In this document: one piece after another, positions 1 through 11,203 of the stretch
Position numbering within the stretch: the stretch's first letter is position 1
Layout: the number at the start of each line of letters is the position of its first letter
Origin: Lentibacillus saliphilus
GTDB taxonomy: Bacteria > Bacillota > Bacilli > Bacillales > Amphibacillaceae
DNA length: 64,000 nucleotides
Direction: 5' to 3'
NCBI RefSeq assembly: GCF_019093865.1
Contig: NZ_JABJXD010000008.1
Span: 1 to 64,000, forward strand
Notes under the pieces: model-generated
Databases searched by the model: none
Seen by the model: the letters and a program-made list of their open reading frames with translations, nothing else
Told to the model about the DNA's origin: nothing
Program-made: the position numbers and the translations under genes

Positions 1-27
1 TGCGCTTCTTGTAAAAGCGACCTCTTA

Positions 28-56
28 AATATATCATGCTTGCGTTTTAGTGTCAA
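28..56 (-). promoter_or_regulatory. Probable rRNA operon promoter P2 (sigma-A)
   Basis: Read on the minus strand, a perfect TTGACA (51-56) lies 17 bp from TATATT (28-33). The promoter fires out of the left edge, directly downstream of lysS. In B. subtilis an rRNA operon (rrnJ) follows lysS, so this is probably its P2; the rRNA itself is outside the window. Confidence 0.7.
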
Positions 57-124
57 CAACTTTTTTCAAAAACTTTATTTGGTTAAAAGCTGAATTGAAA
101 TGTGTTGCTCACACAACCTTATTT

Positions 125-153
125 ACTTTACCACGATTTTTCCCGAATGGCAA
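125..153 (-). promoter_or_regulatory. Probable rRNA operon promoter P1 (sigma-A)
   Basis: On the minus strand TTGCCA (148-153) is 17 bp from TAAAGT (125-130). Its -10 lies 97 bp upstream of the P2 -10, close to the spacing of tandem rrn P1/P2 promoters in Bacillus. It is weaker than P2, as is usual for rrn P1. Confidence 0.6.
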
Positions 154-230
154 GCGAAAATACAAAGAAATTTATGGTAAATAGACTTTTATTTAATTCG
201 TTCGTTTCCAATCGGAAACCGCACTAATAT

Positions 231-270
231 AAAAGGTGACACTCACCCTCGTGGATGAACGTCACCTTTA
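231..270 (-). terminator. Putative terminator after lysS
   Basis: An inverted repeat (AAAGGTGAC at 232-240 with GTCACCTTT at 261-269) lies just downstream of the lysS stop. On the minus strand it is followed by an AT-rich tract rather than a clean T run. A smaller GTTTCC/GGAAAC hairpin follows at about 204-219. Confidence 0.55.
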
Positions 271-291
271 TAGTGGAGTAGTCGTTTCCTT

Positions 292-1806
<1,515 letters not shown>

Positions 1807-1895
1807 TCATACGAGCATGGGTTTAAACGTCATCATACCTCTAAGAGTCAACGATTATTCTAAATTGACGTATCTTTATTGACTTGAAACGGGCG

Positions 1896-1925
1896 AAAAT
1901 CTGCCAGCAAGAACTGACAGATTCT
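1896..1925 (-). terminator. Hairpin between dusB and lysS
   Basis: On the minus strand AATCTGTCAG pairs with CTGGCAGATT, followed by a short TTTT. It starts about 10 bases after the dusB stop and may end the folate/dusB transcript. Confidence 0.5.
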
Positions 1926-1934
1926 CCCCAATTC

Positions 1935-2924
1935 TTATGATGCTCTTGAGTCGGATTCCATTTCATGGGCATACGTAAATAAAATATCTTGAAGCTCTTG
2001 TCTTGTCTCAGCGTCATTGATTTGACGTCTGACGCGACCATTACCTCGTAGCCCTTTTAAATACCATGCAGCGTGCTTACGCATTTCCATAATCGCTACC
2101 TTTTCACCTTTAATTTGAATTAAACGATCCATGTGTAGCATGCAGACATTTATTTTCTCGGTAGGTGTTGGTTCTTCCAAAAGTTTACCTGTTTCAAGGT
2201 ATTGGACAGTCCGGTATATCATCCACGGGTTTCCTAACGCGGCTCTTCCAATCATAACGGCATCTACGCCTGTTTCATCAAGACGTTGTTTCGCAATTTG
2301 TGGAGAGTCGATATCACCATTCCCGATAACAGGGATCGAAACAGCTTCCTTCACTTGTTTTATGATGCTCCAATCAGCTGTTCCCTCATATAATTGTTTG
2401 CGCGTACGTCCGTGAATTGCAACAGCCTTCGCACCCGCTGCTTCAATAGCCTTCGCATTTTCCACTGCAAAAATGTGATCCTCATCCCAGCCACTACGCA
2501 TTTTAACTGTAACTGGCTTATCAACAGCCTGTACGACTGCAGACACCATTTCATATATTTTATCAGGGTCTAACAACCATCGGGCACCTGCGTCACATTT
2601 CGTGATTTTTGGAACTGGACAACCCATATTAATATCAATGATGCTTGCATTGGAGTTGGTCTCAACAAATTGTGCCGCTTCAACGAGCGTATCCTTTTCA
2701 CCACCAAATATTTGCAAGCTCATTGGCATTTCCGCCTCATCGATATAAAGCATTTGCATCGTTTTTTCATTTTTATTAACGATCCCTTTATCACTAACCA
2801 TTTCCGCGCAAACAAGACCAGCGCCAAATTCCTTAACAGTCAATCGAAACGCATAATTACTGACGCCTGCCATCGGGGCAAGTACAACTTTGTTCGGAAT
2901 CGTAATATCTCCTATTTTAAACAT
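1935..2924 (-). CDS. dusB: tRNA-dihydrouridine synthase B
   Basis: FMN- and NADPH-dependent enzyme that reduces specific uridines of tRNA to dihydrouridine. The 329-residue protein shows the TIM-barrel start MAGVSNYAFR, the catalytic-cysteine segment INMGCPVPK (about residue 100), the flavin/phosphate-binding GNGDI (about residue 202) and the conserved HGRTRKQ. It equals B. subtilis yacF in sequence and position. AGGAGG lies 7 nt before the ATG. The start overlaps the end of the upstream HTH gene by 13 nt, which implies co-transcription and translational coupling. Confidence 0.94.
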   Translation of the reverse strand: MFKIGDITIPNKVVLAPMAGVSNYAFRLTVKEFGAGLVCAEMVSDKGIVNKNEKTMQMLYIDEAEMPMSLQIFGGEKDTLVEAAQFVETNSNASIIDINMGCPVPKITKCDAGARWLLDPDKIYEMVSAVVQAVDKPVTVKMRSGWDEDHIFAVENAKAIEAAGAKAVAIHGRTRKQLYEGTADWSIIKQVKEAVSIPVIGNGDIDSPQIAKQRLDETGVDAVMIGRAALGNPWMIYRTVQYLETGKLLEEPTPTEKINVCMLHMDRLIQIKGEKVAIMEMRKHAAWYLKGLRGNGRVRRQINDAETRQELQDILFTYAHEMESDSRAS

Positions 2925-3148
2925 TGATGATCCTCCTTTTCGCGTTCTTCAAGTAGCAGCTCTTTATTTTGAATGTCTAAAATGTGTGTTATATGATTGA
3001 GCATATCTTCGTTTGGACGTTGTTCTCCACGTTCAATAGAGCCTAGAACAGCAGTGGGTACGCCAAGCTCCTGGGCAAACTTTATTTGCGTATAGCCTTT
3101 CAGCTTACGAAACGCTTTTATGCGTCTGCCAAGTCGGTCTTGTTCCAT
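2912..3148 (-). CDS. yazB: Small XRE-family helix-turn-helix protein (YazB)
   Basis: A 78-residue protein that is almost entirely one Cro/CI-type helix-turn-helix (GYTQIKFAQELGVPTAVLGS at about residues 18-37). It has no partner or sensor domain, so it should bind DNA as a dimer. Its target is unknown. The gene overlaps folK upstream by 31 nt and dusB downstream by 13 nt, as yazB does in B. subtilis, so it is carried within the folate operon. Whether it regulates that operon cannot be told from the sequence. Confidence 0.85.
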   Translation of the reverse strand: MEQDRLGRRIKAFRKLKGYTQIKFAQELGVPTAVLGSIERGEQRPNEDMLNHITHILDIQNKELLLEEREKEDHQCLK

Positions 3149-3630
3149 CGTATAACATCCTTTTTTTCATGATCAGAGCATACCTCTAATAAATTTTTGA
3201 CTGTCTTGTCTAATCCGGGCACACTTACATCCGGCGCCAATTGTTTAAGTGGCACAAGTACAAATGCGCGTTCATGCATACGGGGGTGAGGTACAGTCAA
3301 TACATCCGTCTGTATAATGGCGTCTTGATACATAATAATATCAAGATCAATCGTTCTCGGTCCGAATCGAATGCTTCTCTTTCTTCCGAGCTGTTGCTCA
3401 ATTCCCTGACAAGCCGTTAGCAGCTCCAAAGGTTCTAATGACGTCTCTATCCGAACAACCATATTCAGAAAGTGCGCCTGATCCGTGTATCCAACAGGTT
3501 CTGTTTCATAAATAGGCGAGCGCGCTTCGACTGATATATCATTATGATGGTCTAAAAGGCGAAGTGCTTCCTGCAAATGTTCATAACGTGGTTCAATATT
3601 CGTCCCTAGGGCAATAAAAATTCCTGTCAT
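3118..3630 (-). CDS. folK: 6-hydroxymethyl-7,8-dihydropterin pyrophosphokinase
   Basis: Transfers pyrophosphate from ATP to 6-hydroxymethyl-dihydropterin, making the substrate of FolP. The 170-residue HPPK fold starts with ALGTNIEPR and has the signature GPRTIDLDI (about residues 91-99), whose aspartates bind the two magnesium ions. The length is normal. The ATG overlaps the folB stop by 4 nt (ATGA), so the two are translationally coupled. Confidence 0.96.
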   Translation of the reverse strand: MTGIFIALGTNIEPRYEHLQEALRLLDHHNDISVEARSPIYETEPVGYTDQAHFLNMVVRIETSLEPLELLTACQGIEQQLGRKRSIRFGPRTIDLDIIMYQDAIIQTDVLTVPHPRMHERAFVLVPLKQLAPDVSVPGLDKTVKNLLEVCSDHEKKDVIRWNKTDLADA

Positions 3631-3992
3631 AACGAACGCTCCCGACTGATTTCAACAGCAACAGAAGCAAAATGACCTGGTATTGGTGCATCAGGCTTCG
3701 TTACTTTTACAACACAGCCCTTTAGCTGATCGAATGTTTCAAATAACGCATTAGCAATTGTCTCAGCGAGTGTTTCGATTAACTTCTTAGCTTCACCTTC
3801 AACAATATCTTTTACGATGTTATAAACGGTACCATAGTTAATCGATGCATTCATATCATCTGTCGCAGCAGCCTGACGCACGTCCACATGCAGCTCCAAA
3901 TCAACATAAAAACGCTGGCCAAGATGATTTTCCTGCGGGAATAAACCATGATAGCCGTAAAAAGCCATTTCTTTTAAAATGATCTTATCCAT
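3627..3992 (-). CDS. folB: Dihydroneopterin aldolase
   Basis: Cleaves dihydroneopterin to 6-hydroxymethyl-dihydropterin and glycolaldehyde in folate synthesis. The 121-residue protein has the N-terminal FYGYHGLFPQEN segment with the pterin-side glutamate and the conserved lysine in the VTKPDAPIPG region. This is the usual size of the octameric tunnelling-fold enzyme. AAAGGAG lies 7 nt before the ATG. It sits between folP (30 bp upstream) and folK (4-nt overlap). Confidence 0.95.
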   Translation of the reverse strand: MDKIILKEMAFYGYHGLFPQENHLGQRFYVDLELHVDVRQAAATDDMNASINYGTVYNIVKDIVEGEAKKLIETLAETIANALFETFDQLKGCVVKVTKPDAPIPGHFASVAVEISRERSL

Positions 3993-4022
3993 AACAATGC
4001 TCCTTTATTTAACCGTCTTTCT

Positions 4023-4859
4023 TTAAAGCTTGTCTGCAGCGAGCATTGCGTCCATCATTTTAGCAAGCTCGACGTGAAGTTTCACATTATGAACGCGTAC
4101 AATTTGTACACCTTTAGATATACCAAGGCACGTCGTTGCCCCTGTTCCTACATCACGTGCTTCAGGAACTTCCTGATCAACGATCGTACCAATAAAGCCC
4201 TTCCTTGACGTTCCGAGAAGAACAGGAAAACCCATCCCTGTAATCTGTTCAAGATTATTTAACACAACAAGGTTATCGGCTTGAGTCTTTGCAAAGCCAA
4301 TCCCTGGATCGAGCACAATATGCGCCTTTGGAACACCTGCTTTAACTGCAACCTCGATACTTTCGTGCAGGTCTCTCTTCATATCATCGATTAATGAATC
4401 ATACTGTTTGGTCATACGATTATGCATTAAGATAATTGGCACGTCATATTCAGCGGCAACAGCAGCGATTTCCGGATCCCGTTTGGCACCCCATACATCA
4501 TTGATAATAGACGCACCAGCTTCCAATGCACAACGAGCGGTTTCCGCTTTATACGTGTCAATAGAAATAGGCGTGTCTACTTTAGCGCTCACGGCTTCAA
4601 TTATAGGAACGACACGGTCAATTTCCTCTGTTTGCGTGACAGGGATATGTCCCGGGCGCGTCGATTCACCACCAACATCAATAATTGCGGCGCCTTCAGC
4701 CTCCATTTGAATGGCATGCTGAACCGCATTGTTCAATGCCATGTATGAACCACCATCAGAAAACGAATCCGGCGTCACATTTAAAATACCCATAATATGA
4801 GTTCGATTGTTCATATGAAATTGATTTATATTGAAATGTGTCTTTGATTTAAGCATCAT
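4023..4859 (-). CDS. folP: Dihydropteroate synthase
   Basis: Condenses 6-hydroxymethyl-dihydropterin pyrophosphate with p-aminobenzoate; it is the sulfonamide target. The 278-residue TIM barrel shows MGILNVTPDSFSDGG (about residues 23-37), DVGGESTRPG (about 61-70), and TSRKGFIG with the pABA-side serine-arginine. It heads a folP-folB-folK-yazB-dusB run. In B. subtilis this gene follows pabB-pabA-pabC; here only 154 non-coding bases separate it from cysK, so the pABA branch is not encoded at this site. Confidence 0.96.
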   Translation of the reverse strand: MMLKSKTHFNINQFHMNNRTHIMGILNVTPDSFSDGGSYMALNNAVQHAIQMEAEGAAIIDVGGESTRPGHIPVTQTEEIDRVVPIIEAVSAKVDTPISIDTYKAETARCALEAGASIINDVWGAKRDPEIAAVAAEYDVPIILMHNRMTKQYDSLIDDMKRDLHESIEVAVKAGVPKAHIVLDPGIGFAKTQADNLVVLNNLEQITGMGFPVLLGTSRKGFIGTIVDQEVPEARDVGTGATTCLGISKGVQIVRVHNVKLHVELAKMMDAMLAADKL

Positions 4860-4966
4860 GACATATCCTTTTCTTAAAATGTTCGGTTCTTATACTATCA
4901 TATGCACGCGGGAAAAACTATCTATTTATGTTGCGCGTTTCACACATAACACCGTTTGACGCAAAA

Positions 4967-5008
4967 GGAAAAAGAAAGCAGTCACCGCGAGTAGGTGCTG
5001 CTCTCTCC
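4967..5008 (-). terminator. Terminator after cysK
   Basis: On the minus strand AGAGCAG-CACC pairs with GGTG-ACTGCTTTCT, followed by TTTTTCC. It ends just past the cysK stop and separates cysK from the folate operon. Confidence 0.7.
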
Positions 5009-5013
5009 TTTAT

Positions 5014-5940
5014 TTACGCTTGATCTTCATTTTGATACAGAGCGGTGGACAAATAACGCTCACCGTTATCTGGTAAAACGGCCAAAACCTTCTTGCCAGG
5101 TCCCATTTGTTTCGCAACTTGTTTGGCTGCTGTGATCGCGGCACCGCAAGAGATTCCACCGAGGATTCCTGTTGAAACAGCTGTTTCACGTGCTGTGGCA
5201 AACGCTTCATCGTTAGATACTTTAATGATGTCATCATAAACATCCGTATTTAAGATGTTTGGAACAAATCCAGCGCCTATCCCCTGAAGCTTATGTGGAC
5301 CTGGTTCGCCCCCAGATAAAACGGCTGAATCCTCAGGCTCGACTGCAACTATTTTGATATCAGGGAACTGTTCTTTGAGTACTTTTCCAGCACCCGTAAT
5401 GGTTCCACCCGTTCCAATCCCAGCTACGAAGGCATCTAGTCCATCTTTCATTTGTTCAATAATTTCTTTTCCTGTCGTCCGAGCATGTACGTCTGGATTG
5501 GCCTCATTGTCAAACTGCTGCGGCATATAATATCCATGCGCTTCTTTCAATTCTTCTGCTTTTTTAATTGCACCCTTCATGCCGTCTGCGCCAGGGGTAA
5601 GTACAAGTTTCGCACCAAATGCACGTAACAGTTTGCGGCGCTCCTGACTCATCGTATCCGGCATAACGAAAACGGCTTTGTACCCTTTTGCCGCTGCAAC
5701 CATGGCAAGACCGATACCAGTGTTCCCGCTCGTTGGTTCAATAATTGTATCTCCTTGCGATAAAACTCCTGAAGCTTCGGCAGCTTCTATCATCGCTAAA
5801 GCAATTCGATCTTTAACAGACCCACCTGGATTGAAAAATTCTAGTTTAACGTAAATTTCAGCCATATCATCCGTTTCATCGGCAAGTTTTACAACTGGTG
5901 TCTGACCGATTAGCTCTGTAATATTGTTGACTTTACGCAT
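5014..5940 (-). CDS. cysK: Cysteine synthase A (O-acetylserine sulfhydrylase)
   Basis: PLP enzyme making cysteine from O-acetylserine and sulfide. The 308-residue protein has the PLP-lysine motif [10 protein letters not shown] (about residues 37-46), the substrate loop [11 protein letters not shown] and the phosphate-binding glycine loop [16 protein letters not shown] lies 10 nt before the ATG. It sits alone between two intergenic gaps in the same place as in B. subtilis. I could not identify a CymR-type operator with confidence. Confidence 0.96.
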   Translation of the reverse strand: MRKVNNITELIGQTPVVKLADETDDMAEIYVKLEFFNPGGSVKDRIALAMIEAAEASGVLSQGDTIIEPTSGNTGIGLAMVAAAKGYKAVFVMPDTMSQERRKLLRAFGAKLVLTPGADGMKGAIKKAEELKEAHGYYMPQQFDNEANPDVHARTTGKEIIEQMKDGLDAFVAGIGTGGTITGAGKVLKEQFPDIKIVAVEPEDSAVLSGGEPGPHKLQGIGAGFVPNILNTDVYDDIIKVSNDEAFATARETAVSTGILGGISCGAAITAAKQVAKQMGPGKKVLAVLPDNGERYLSTALYQNEDQA

Positions 5941-6032
5941 TTATAAAAAACCTCCTATAATATTTCCCTTTAATTTATGACGTTTATATCATATGCACAA
6001 CTGGTCATTTAATTGTCAATTTGCACGCCATT

Positions 6033-6938
6033 TCATTCACCATAAATCCACTCAACATCTGCTTTTTGCCATAAAACACGTGCATCAAGATTTTGATTCA
6101 TCTCATCGAGGGCAAGCTCATTTTTGATATACGGCTTAATTTCATCGTACGTAAACGTAATAGTAGGCAAGGTTTGGTGCAAATATACAAGCGCAACGCC
6201 TTTGTCTGTTGAGAATGGGTCACTGTACGTAAATGGCTCCATATCAGATACAACATCATTATAGCCGTTAGGAATAAATTGGCTTGTCGTTACAAAATAA
6301 CCGAGATAGCCGCCATCTTCACGTGATTCATCATCAATCGAATACTCTTGGGCAAGCATTGAGAAGGATGCACCTTCATCCAATTCAGCCTTCACCTTAT
6401 TAGCGGTGGCCATATCAGATACTACGATATGAGATATTTGAATACGCTCATCAAAGTTGTATTGATTTTTATATTCATCGAAAAATGTGCGAATCTGCGT
6501 TTCGGGAATGGATACATCTTCTGTTAAAAGCGTTTCGAGCTCATAACGAAACACAATATCTTCCCGCCATTGTTCCTTCCACTTTTTCGTCTCTTCCTCT
6601 GACATAATGCCACCAATAGATACAAGGTGGGCAAGCTCTCGTTCAATAATTTTTTCATCAATGTTGATGGTACGTTCGTCAGCCATTTGTTGTACGACCG
6701 TTTTATCAACAATTTTTTTAAGCTGCTTTTGTCCATATTCACGCCGCAGTGCTTTCATCCACGTGTCATATGATATGTCTGTTCCATTAATCGTAGCGAC
6801 CGGTTTATTCACATCAATATGTGCCTCGTCATCGGACAACTCACCGTGCTTTTGTTGGTCATCACCCAAAAGTATAACTGTGGCAATGTTTGTAATTAAG
6901 AGCACAACGACCAAACCGAATAGTAACTTCTTTGGCAT
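6033..6938 (-). CDS. yacD: Membrane-anchored PpiC/PrsA-like foldase (YacD)
   Basis: Likely an extracytoplasmic peptidyl-prolyl isomerase or chaperone. The 301-residue protein begins with a hydrophobic segment (LLFGLVVVLLITNIATVILL, residues 4-23) without a lipobox cysteine, so it should be a transmembrane anchor rather than a lipoprotein signal. Residues about 165-255 form a parvulin domain (RIQISHIVVSDMATANKVKA, then SREDGGYLGYF). The SurA-like N domain and short C domain flank it. Position between cysK and hslO matches B. subtilis yacD. Substrates are unknown. Confidence 0.88.
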   Translation of the reverse strand: MPKKLLFGLVVVLLITNIATVILLGDDQQKHGELSDDEAHIDVNKPVATINGTDISYDTWMKALRREYGQKQLKKIVDKTVVQQMADERTINIDEKIIERELAHLVSIGGIMSEEETKKWKEQWREDIVFRYELETLLTEDVSIPETQIRTFFDEYKNQYNFDERIQISHIVVSDMATANKVKAELDEGASFSMLAQEYSIDDESREDGGYLGYFVTTSQFIPNGYNDVVSDMEPFTYSDPFSTDKGVALVYLHQTLPTITFTYDEIKPYIKNELALDEMNQNLDARVLWQKADVEWIYGE

Positions 6939-7052
6939 GGGTGACTTCCTTTCAAACTATTTTATCGTGAAGAACCTTATGTCTTAACCTGATGGTACAA
7001 GGTTCATTCATATCTTTAGCCGTTATAAATTCTCGTGTGTGTAAAGATTACA

Positions 7053-7931
7053 TTATTTTATTGATTGTTTGAGTACTTCCAATTCCTCTTCCGAAAAGCG
7101 GTATGTTTCATTACAGAAGTGACACGTAGCTTCTGCCCCGTGATCTTCCTTTATCATCGCGTCAATTTCTTCAGCACCTAGTCCAATGATCGCTTGTTGA
7201 ACACGTTCCTTGGAACAGTTACAGTTGAAGCGAATTGGCATCGTTTCATGTAGTTTTAACGCATCATCACCGAACAACTTTTCTAGTATTTGTTCAGGTG
7301 TGTGACCTGCTTCGATCAGATGTGAGATGGACGGAAAGCTTTGAATCCGTTGTTCTAAGCTTGTCACAACTTCATCATCCGCACCTGGCATAACTTGTAC
7401 GATAAATCCGCCAGCAGCAGCGACTGTATGATCGGGGTTTACTAGAACACCGGCACCTACTGCTGAAGGGATTTGTTCGGAATGCGCAAAGTAATACGTT
7501 AAATCCTCACTAATTTCCCCAGAAACAATTGGGACTTGTCCCGTAAAATGGTCCTTAAGGCCAGTGTCCTTTACAACACTAATTTGTCCTGTTGTACCGA
7601 CAGCCCGTGCAACATCTAATTTTCCTTTTGAATTTAACTCAAAATCGACATGTGGGTTAATCACATAACCACGTACATCACCATTCGCGTAGCTGTCTGC
7701 TATAATGGCACCAACCGGGCCATCGCCTTCTATTTTTATCGTTACTGTATCATTACCTTTTTGCATCGCGCCCATCATCACAGCTATTGTCATCGTTCTA
7801 CCAAGTGCAGCTGTTGCGGTTGCCCACGTGTCCTGTCGCCTTCTTGCTTCTTCTACTGCTTGAGTTGATTGTACAGCATATGCCCGAACATATCCGTTAT
7901 AGGCGGTTGCTTTTATTAAATAATCTGTCAT
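7053..7931 (-). CDS. hslO: Redox-regulated holdase Hsp33
   Basis: Cytoplasmic chaperone switched on by oxidation, when its zinc-bound cysteines form disulfides and the C-terminal domain unfolds. The 292-residue protein carries the four cysteines as CNC (in [10 protein letters not shown], about residues 238-240) and CHFC (about residues 271-274), so the redox switch is intact. The start MTDYLIKAT follows AAAAGGAG. It sits between yacD and coaX as in B. subtilis. A weak GAACCTT/AAGGTTC hairpin lies downstream at about 6971-7004. Confidence 0.96.
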   Translation of the reverse strand: MTDYLIKATAYNGYVRAYAVQSTQAVEEARRRQDTWATATAALGRTMTIAVMMGAMQKGNDTVTIKIEGDGPVGAIIADSYANGDVRGYVINPHVDFELNSKGKLDVARAVGTTGQISVVKDTGLKDHFTGQVPIVSGEISEDLTYYFAHSEQIPSAVGAGVLVNPDHTVAAAGGFIVQVMPGADDEVVTSLEQRIQSFPSISHLIEAGHTPEQILEKLFGDDALKLHETMPIRFNCNCSKERVQQAIIGLGAEEIDAMIKEDHGAEATCHFCNETYRFSEEELEVLKQSIK

Positions 7932-7957
7932 AAATATACTCCTTTTAACGTTATGAA

Positions 7958-8725
7958 TTAGTTTAACTGCTTATAAATGAGGTATAACCCTTTTAATGTC
8001 AAATGTTTATCAACATGATCAATTGTTTCTGAGCCGTTGGCAATGAGACGGGCGAGGCCACCTGTTGCGATAACAGTCGGTGTTTGCTTAGCTTCGCGCT
8101 TCATGCGATTCACAATACCGTCAACCTGACCAACATACCCCCAGAATACACCAGATTGCATTGCTTCTACGGTAGATCTTCCGACAACAACTTCTGGTTG
8201 CTGTATCTCTATTTTAGGGAGTTTCGCAGCCTTATGATAGAGCGCTTCTAAAGATACATTCACGCCCGTAGCAATTAAACCTCCTGCATACTGCTCCTGT
8301 TCATCTACATAACAAAATGTTGTTGCTGTGCCAAAATCAATAATGATGAGCGGTGCATCATATTCGGCAAGAGCCGCCTTTGCGTTCACAATTCGATCAG
8401 CACCAATTTCCTGGGGGTTTGGATAACTCATCTTGATGATTGAAGCAAAGTCCGTCTTTCCAATGACCAATGGTTCAATGTTGAAATAAAGTCGGCACAT
8501 CTTTTCAAGTGCAAACATAATAGGCGGTACAACAGATGAGATCACAATGCCTTTAATATCGACGAGCGCCAACCCTTTATGCTCTAACAGTGATTTAACT
8601 AGCATGCCAAGCTCGTCTTCCGTTTTATGGCGGTCTGTTTTGATCCGCCATTCATATTTCAATGCATCTTGTTCGAACACACCTAACACAGTGTTAGTGT
8701 TTCCTATATCAATTACAAGTATCAC
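7958..8725 (-). CDS. coaX: Type III pantothenate kinase
   Basis: Phosphorylates pantothenate in the first step of CoA synthesis. The start is a GTG giving [16 protein letters not shown], the hallmark N terminus of the ASKHA-fold type III kinase; the reading frame stays open 27 codons further upstream, but those codons look non-family. Other motifs are [11 protein letters not shown] and [10 protein letters not shown] (nucleotide binding), and the GGLIATGVN loop. The length of 255 residues is typical. It precedes hslO, with 26 bp between them. Confidence 0.95.
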   Translation of the reverse strand: MILVIDIGNTNTVLGVFEQDALKYEWRIKTDRHKTEDELGMLVKSLLEHKGLALVDIKGIVISSVVPPIMFALEKMCRLYFNIEPLVIGKTDFASIIKMSYPNPQEIGADRIVNAKAALAEYDAPLIIIDFGTATTFCYVDEQEQYAGGLIATGVNVSLEALYHKAAKLPKIEIQQPEVVVGRSTVEAMQSGVFWGYVGQVDGIVNRMKREAKQTPTVIATGGLARLIANGSETIDHVDKHLTLKGLYLIYKQLN

Positions 8726-8890
8726 CTTGGACCATACCTTCCATGTTAAATTCAAGCAACTGTACCTTTTAATATAACATAATTTCATTCTGAGACAGAA
8801 GAACAAGCCTTTAACCGTCTCTTCCCAACGGCCCCAGCTTGTTGAATGATATGAAAAGAGCCTAGGAACAAGCCTAGAATTTTAATCAAG

Positions 8891-8930
8891 TGATCGAACA
8901 ATAAAATTACCAAGCTCCGGAGCGGTCGCA
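8891..8930. repeat. Fragment of GCTCCGGA intergenic repeat
   Basis: This stretch has TCGAACAAT followed by AGCTCCGGAGCGGTCGCA. On the minus strand it reads TGCGACCGCTCCGGA, the same 15-mer as at 17724-17738, and its TCGAACAAT and GCTCCGGA words recur at the ends of the large element at 41661-41992. It lies between coaX and ftsH. Confidence 0.6.
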
Positions 8931-8970
8931 ATTTTCCACTTTCACTTTATTTTTATCTCACGCCCATAAG

Positions 8971-9007
8971 AAAACAACCTCACCATTCTGTATGGGAGGT
9001 TGTTTTT
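8971..9007 (-). terminator. Terminator after ftsH
   Basis: On the minus strand AACAACCTC pairs with GAGGTTGTT, followed by TTC. The symmetrical A/T tails could also allow plus-strand function. Confidence 0.75.
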
Positions 9008-9010
9008 GTT

Positions 9011-11086
9011 TTAGTCTTTTTTATCATCTTCATCAGAATCATTCACGGTGTCATGATCTGCATCTTGGTCTGATGTGTCTTGCGGCGTTTCGTGATCATC
9101 ATCATTTTGAATCTCGTCACGCTGCTGTTTATATTTAAGTTGAGCTTTTTCTTTTGCTTCTTCAAATGTTTCCGGCTTATTATCTTTTGATTTAATGTTA
9201 ACTTTAACATCACCATCACCAGAAACGATTTCTGCCACTTCTTCCTCTTCCACTTCAGGCTCTGGAAGAACACCATCATCAAATAACGATTTGATTTGTT
9301 TGGCATCAAGCGTTTCGACATCTAATAACGTTTTAGCAATCAGCTCAAGCTGATCTTTATGCTCCGTTAAGATTGTCTTAGCTCTGTCATAGCAGTAATT
9401 AATAAAGTTTTGAATCTCGGTATCAATTTCATATGCGATCGTATCACTGTAATTCTGTTCGTTCTGAATATCGCGGCCGAGGAATACTTCACCGCCACCG
9501 CCACCAAACTGCAATGGGCCTATCTTATCACTCATACCGTATTCAGTAATCATCTGACGTGCAATACTTGTTGCACGCTGGAAGTCATTCGATGCGCCTG
9601 TGCTCACTTCACCGAAGATGATTTCTTCAGCAACACGCCCACCTAATAGTCCAGTGATCTTATCGAACAGCTCTGGCTTCGTCATGAAGTAACGATCTTC
9701 TTTAGGAAGCATTACTGCATAACCACCAGCCTGCCCACGTGGGACAATCGTCACTTTGTGTACAGTATCTGCTTCGTCGAGCACCATACCAATAACTGTA
9801 TGGCCACTTTCGTGGTATGCAACGATATTTCGTTCTTTTTCTGAGATGACACGGCTCTTTTTAGCTGGGCCAGCGATGACACGGTCAATCGCCTCGTCAA
9901 CATCAAGCATGTCAATAGACTTCTTATCACTACGCGCAGCAACAAGGGCTGCTTCGTTCATTAAGTTTTCCAAGTCGGCACCAGAGAAGCCTGGCGTCCG
10001 CATGGCAATCGTTTTTAAATCAACACTATCATCGAGTGGTTTATCTCGCACGTGAACTTCAAGCACTTGTTCACGACCCTTAACATCAGGGCGGTTAACC
10101 GGAATCTGTCTATCAAAACGGCCTGGGCGTAAAAGCGCAGGGTCAAGAATATCAGGACGGTTTGTCGCTGCAATGATGATAATGCCTTCATTGGCACCGA
10201 AGCCATCCATTTCAACGAGCAATTGGTTCAATGTCTGTTCACGTTCATCGTGACCGCCACCAAGACCAGCACCACGCTGACGACCAACTGCGTCAATCTC
10301 ATCAATAAAGATAATACATGGCGAATTCTTCTTCGCATTTTCAAACAAGTCTCTTACACGGGATGCACCAACACCGACAAACATCTCAACGAAGTCAGAA
10401 CCACTTATTGAGAAGAACGGTGTACCAGCTTCACCTGCAACCGCACGTGCAAGTAACGTTTTACCGGTTCCCGGAGGACCAACGAGTAAAACACCTTTAG
10501 GAATGCGTGCACCGAGAGCTGAGAACTTTCTCGGGTCTTTTAAAAACTCAACAACCTCAACAAGTTCCTGCTTCTCCTCATCAGCACCAGCAACGTCCTT
10601 AAAGCGCACTTTTGCCTTCTCATCGCTAACGAGCTTCGCTTTACTCTTACCGAAGTTCATGACGCGGCCGCCACCGCCGCCACCTTGAGCTTGGCTTAAA
10701 ATAAAGAAGAAGATTAAACCGATGATCAGAAACGGAATCATCGTTGTCACGAGCGTTAAGAAGCCGCTCGGCTGTTCCTGCTCCTTCGTTTTAAGTATGC
10801 TTTGAGCCATGCCTTGTTGTGTAATATCATAAATCACTTCCGTATTATCCGGAACTTGAGCGACAAACTGTTTGTCGCCATCATTTAGAATACCCGTATA
10901 GCGAACAATGCCATTAACTGGCTGATAAGTCAGCTCTTTAATTTCACCATTGTTCAGGGCTTCCATAAACTCTTTTACATCATATTCCTCTGCTTGATCG
11001 GTTTGTCCTCTAAAGAAACTTAAAACACCTACTAAGACGAGGAAAATAAACACATATAAGATAACGTGTCGAACTACACGGTTCAT
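9011..11086 (-). CDS. ftsH: ATP-dependent zinc metalloprotease FtsH
   Basis: Membrane AAA protease that degrades membrane proteins and regulators; in Bacillus it is needed for stress survival and sporulation. The 691-residue protein has two membrane segments (about residues 7-25 and 107-128), Walker A GPPGTGKT, Walker [10 protein letters not shown], the second region of homology ending RPGRFDRQI, and the zinc-binding HESGH. A glycine-rich run follows the second membrane segment. The C terminus has an unusually acidic tail rich in D and E. Start ATG is 6 nt after AGGAGG; a TTG two codons earlier is less likely. Confidence 0.97.
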   Translation of the reverse strand: MNRVVRHVILYVFIFLVLVGVLSFFRGQTDQAEEYDVKEFMEALNNGEIKELTYQPVNGIVRYTGILNDGDKQFVAQVPDNTEVIYDITQQGMAQSILKTKEQEQPSGFLTLVTTMIPFLIIGLIFFFILSQAQGGGGGGRVMNFGKSKAKLVSDEKAKVRFKDVAGADEEKQELVEVVEFLKDPRKFSALGARIPKGVLLVGPPGTGKTLLARAVAGEAGTPFFSISGSDFVEMFVGVGASRVRDLFENAKKNSPCIIFIDEIDAVGRQRGAGLGGGHDEREQTLNQLLVEMDGFGANEGIIIIAATNRPDILDPALLRPGRFDRQIPVNRPDVKGREQVLEVHVRDKPLDDSVDLKTIAMRTPGFSGADLENLMNEAALVAARSDKKSIDMLDVDEAIDRVIAGPAKKSRVISEKERNIVAYHESGHTVIGMVLDEADTVHKVTIVPRGQAGGYAVMLPKEDRYFMTKPELFDKITGLLGGRVAEEIIFGEVSTGASNDFQRATSIARQMITEYGMSDKIGPLQFGGGGGEVFLGRDIQNEQNYSDTIAYEIDTEIQNFINYCYDRAKTILTEHKDQLELIAKTLLDVETLDAKQIKSLFDDGVLPEPEVEEEEVAEIVSGDGDVKVNIKSKDNKPETFEEAKEKAQLKYKQQRDEIQNDDDHETPQDTSDQDADHDTVNDSDEDDKKD

Positions 11087-11123
11087 TTGCAACCTCCTCC
11101 CAAACGGGGAAAAACTATATTAC

Positions 11124-11153
11124 ATCGTACCATAGTGAAAAGTATCTACACAA
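11124..11153 (-). promoter_or_regulatory. Candidate ftsH promoter (sigma-A)
   Basis: On the minus strand TTGTGT (11148-11153) is 18 bp from TACGAT (11124-11129), about 40 bp before the ftsH start. It is a moderate match to consensus. Confidence 0.45.
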
Positions 11154-11203
11154 CTATTTAAGCTTGCTCATATAGATCGTTGTCGCGCAATAGAAAAAAG
11201 AGG

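Noticed and set aside
10668-10684. Frameshift or sequencing error in the Gly-rich run of ftsH
   Set aside because: Frame is intact and glycine-rich linkers at this position are common in FtsH.
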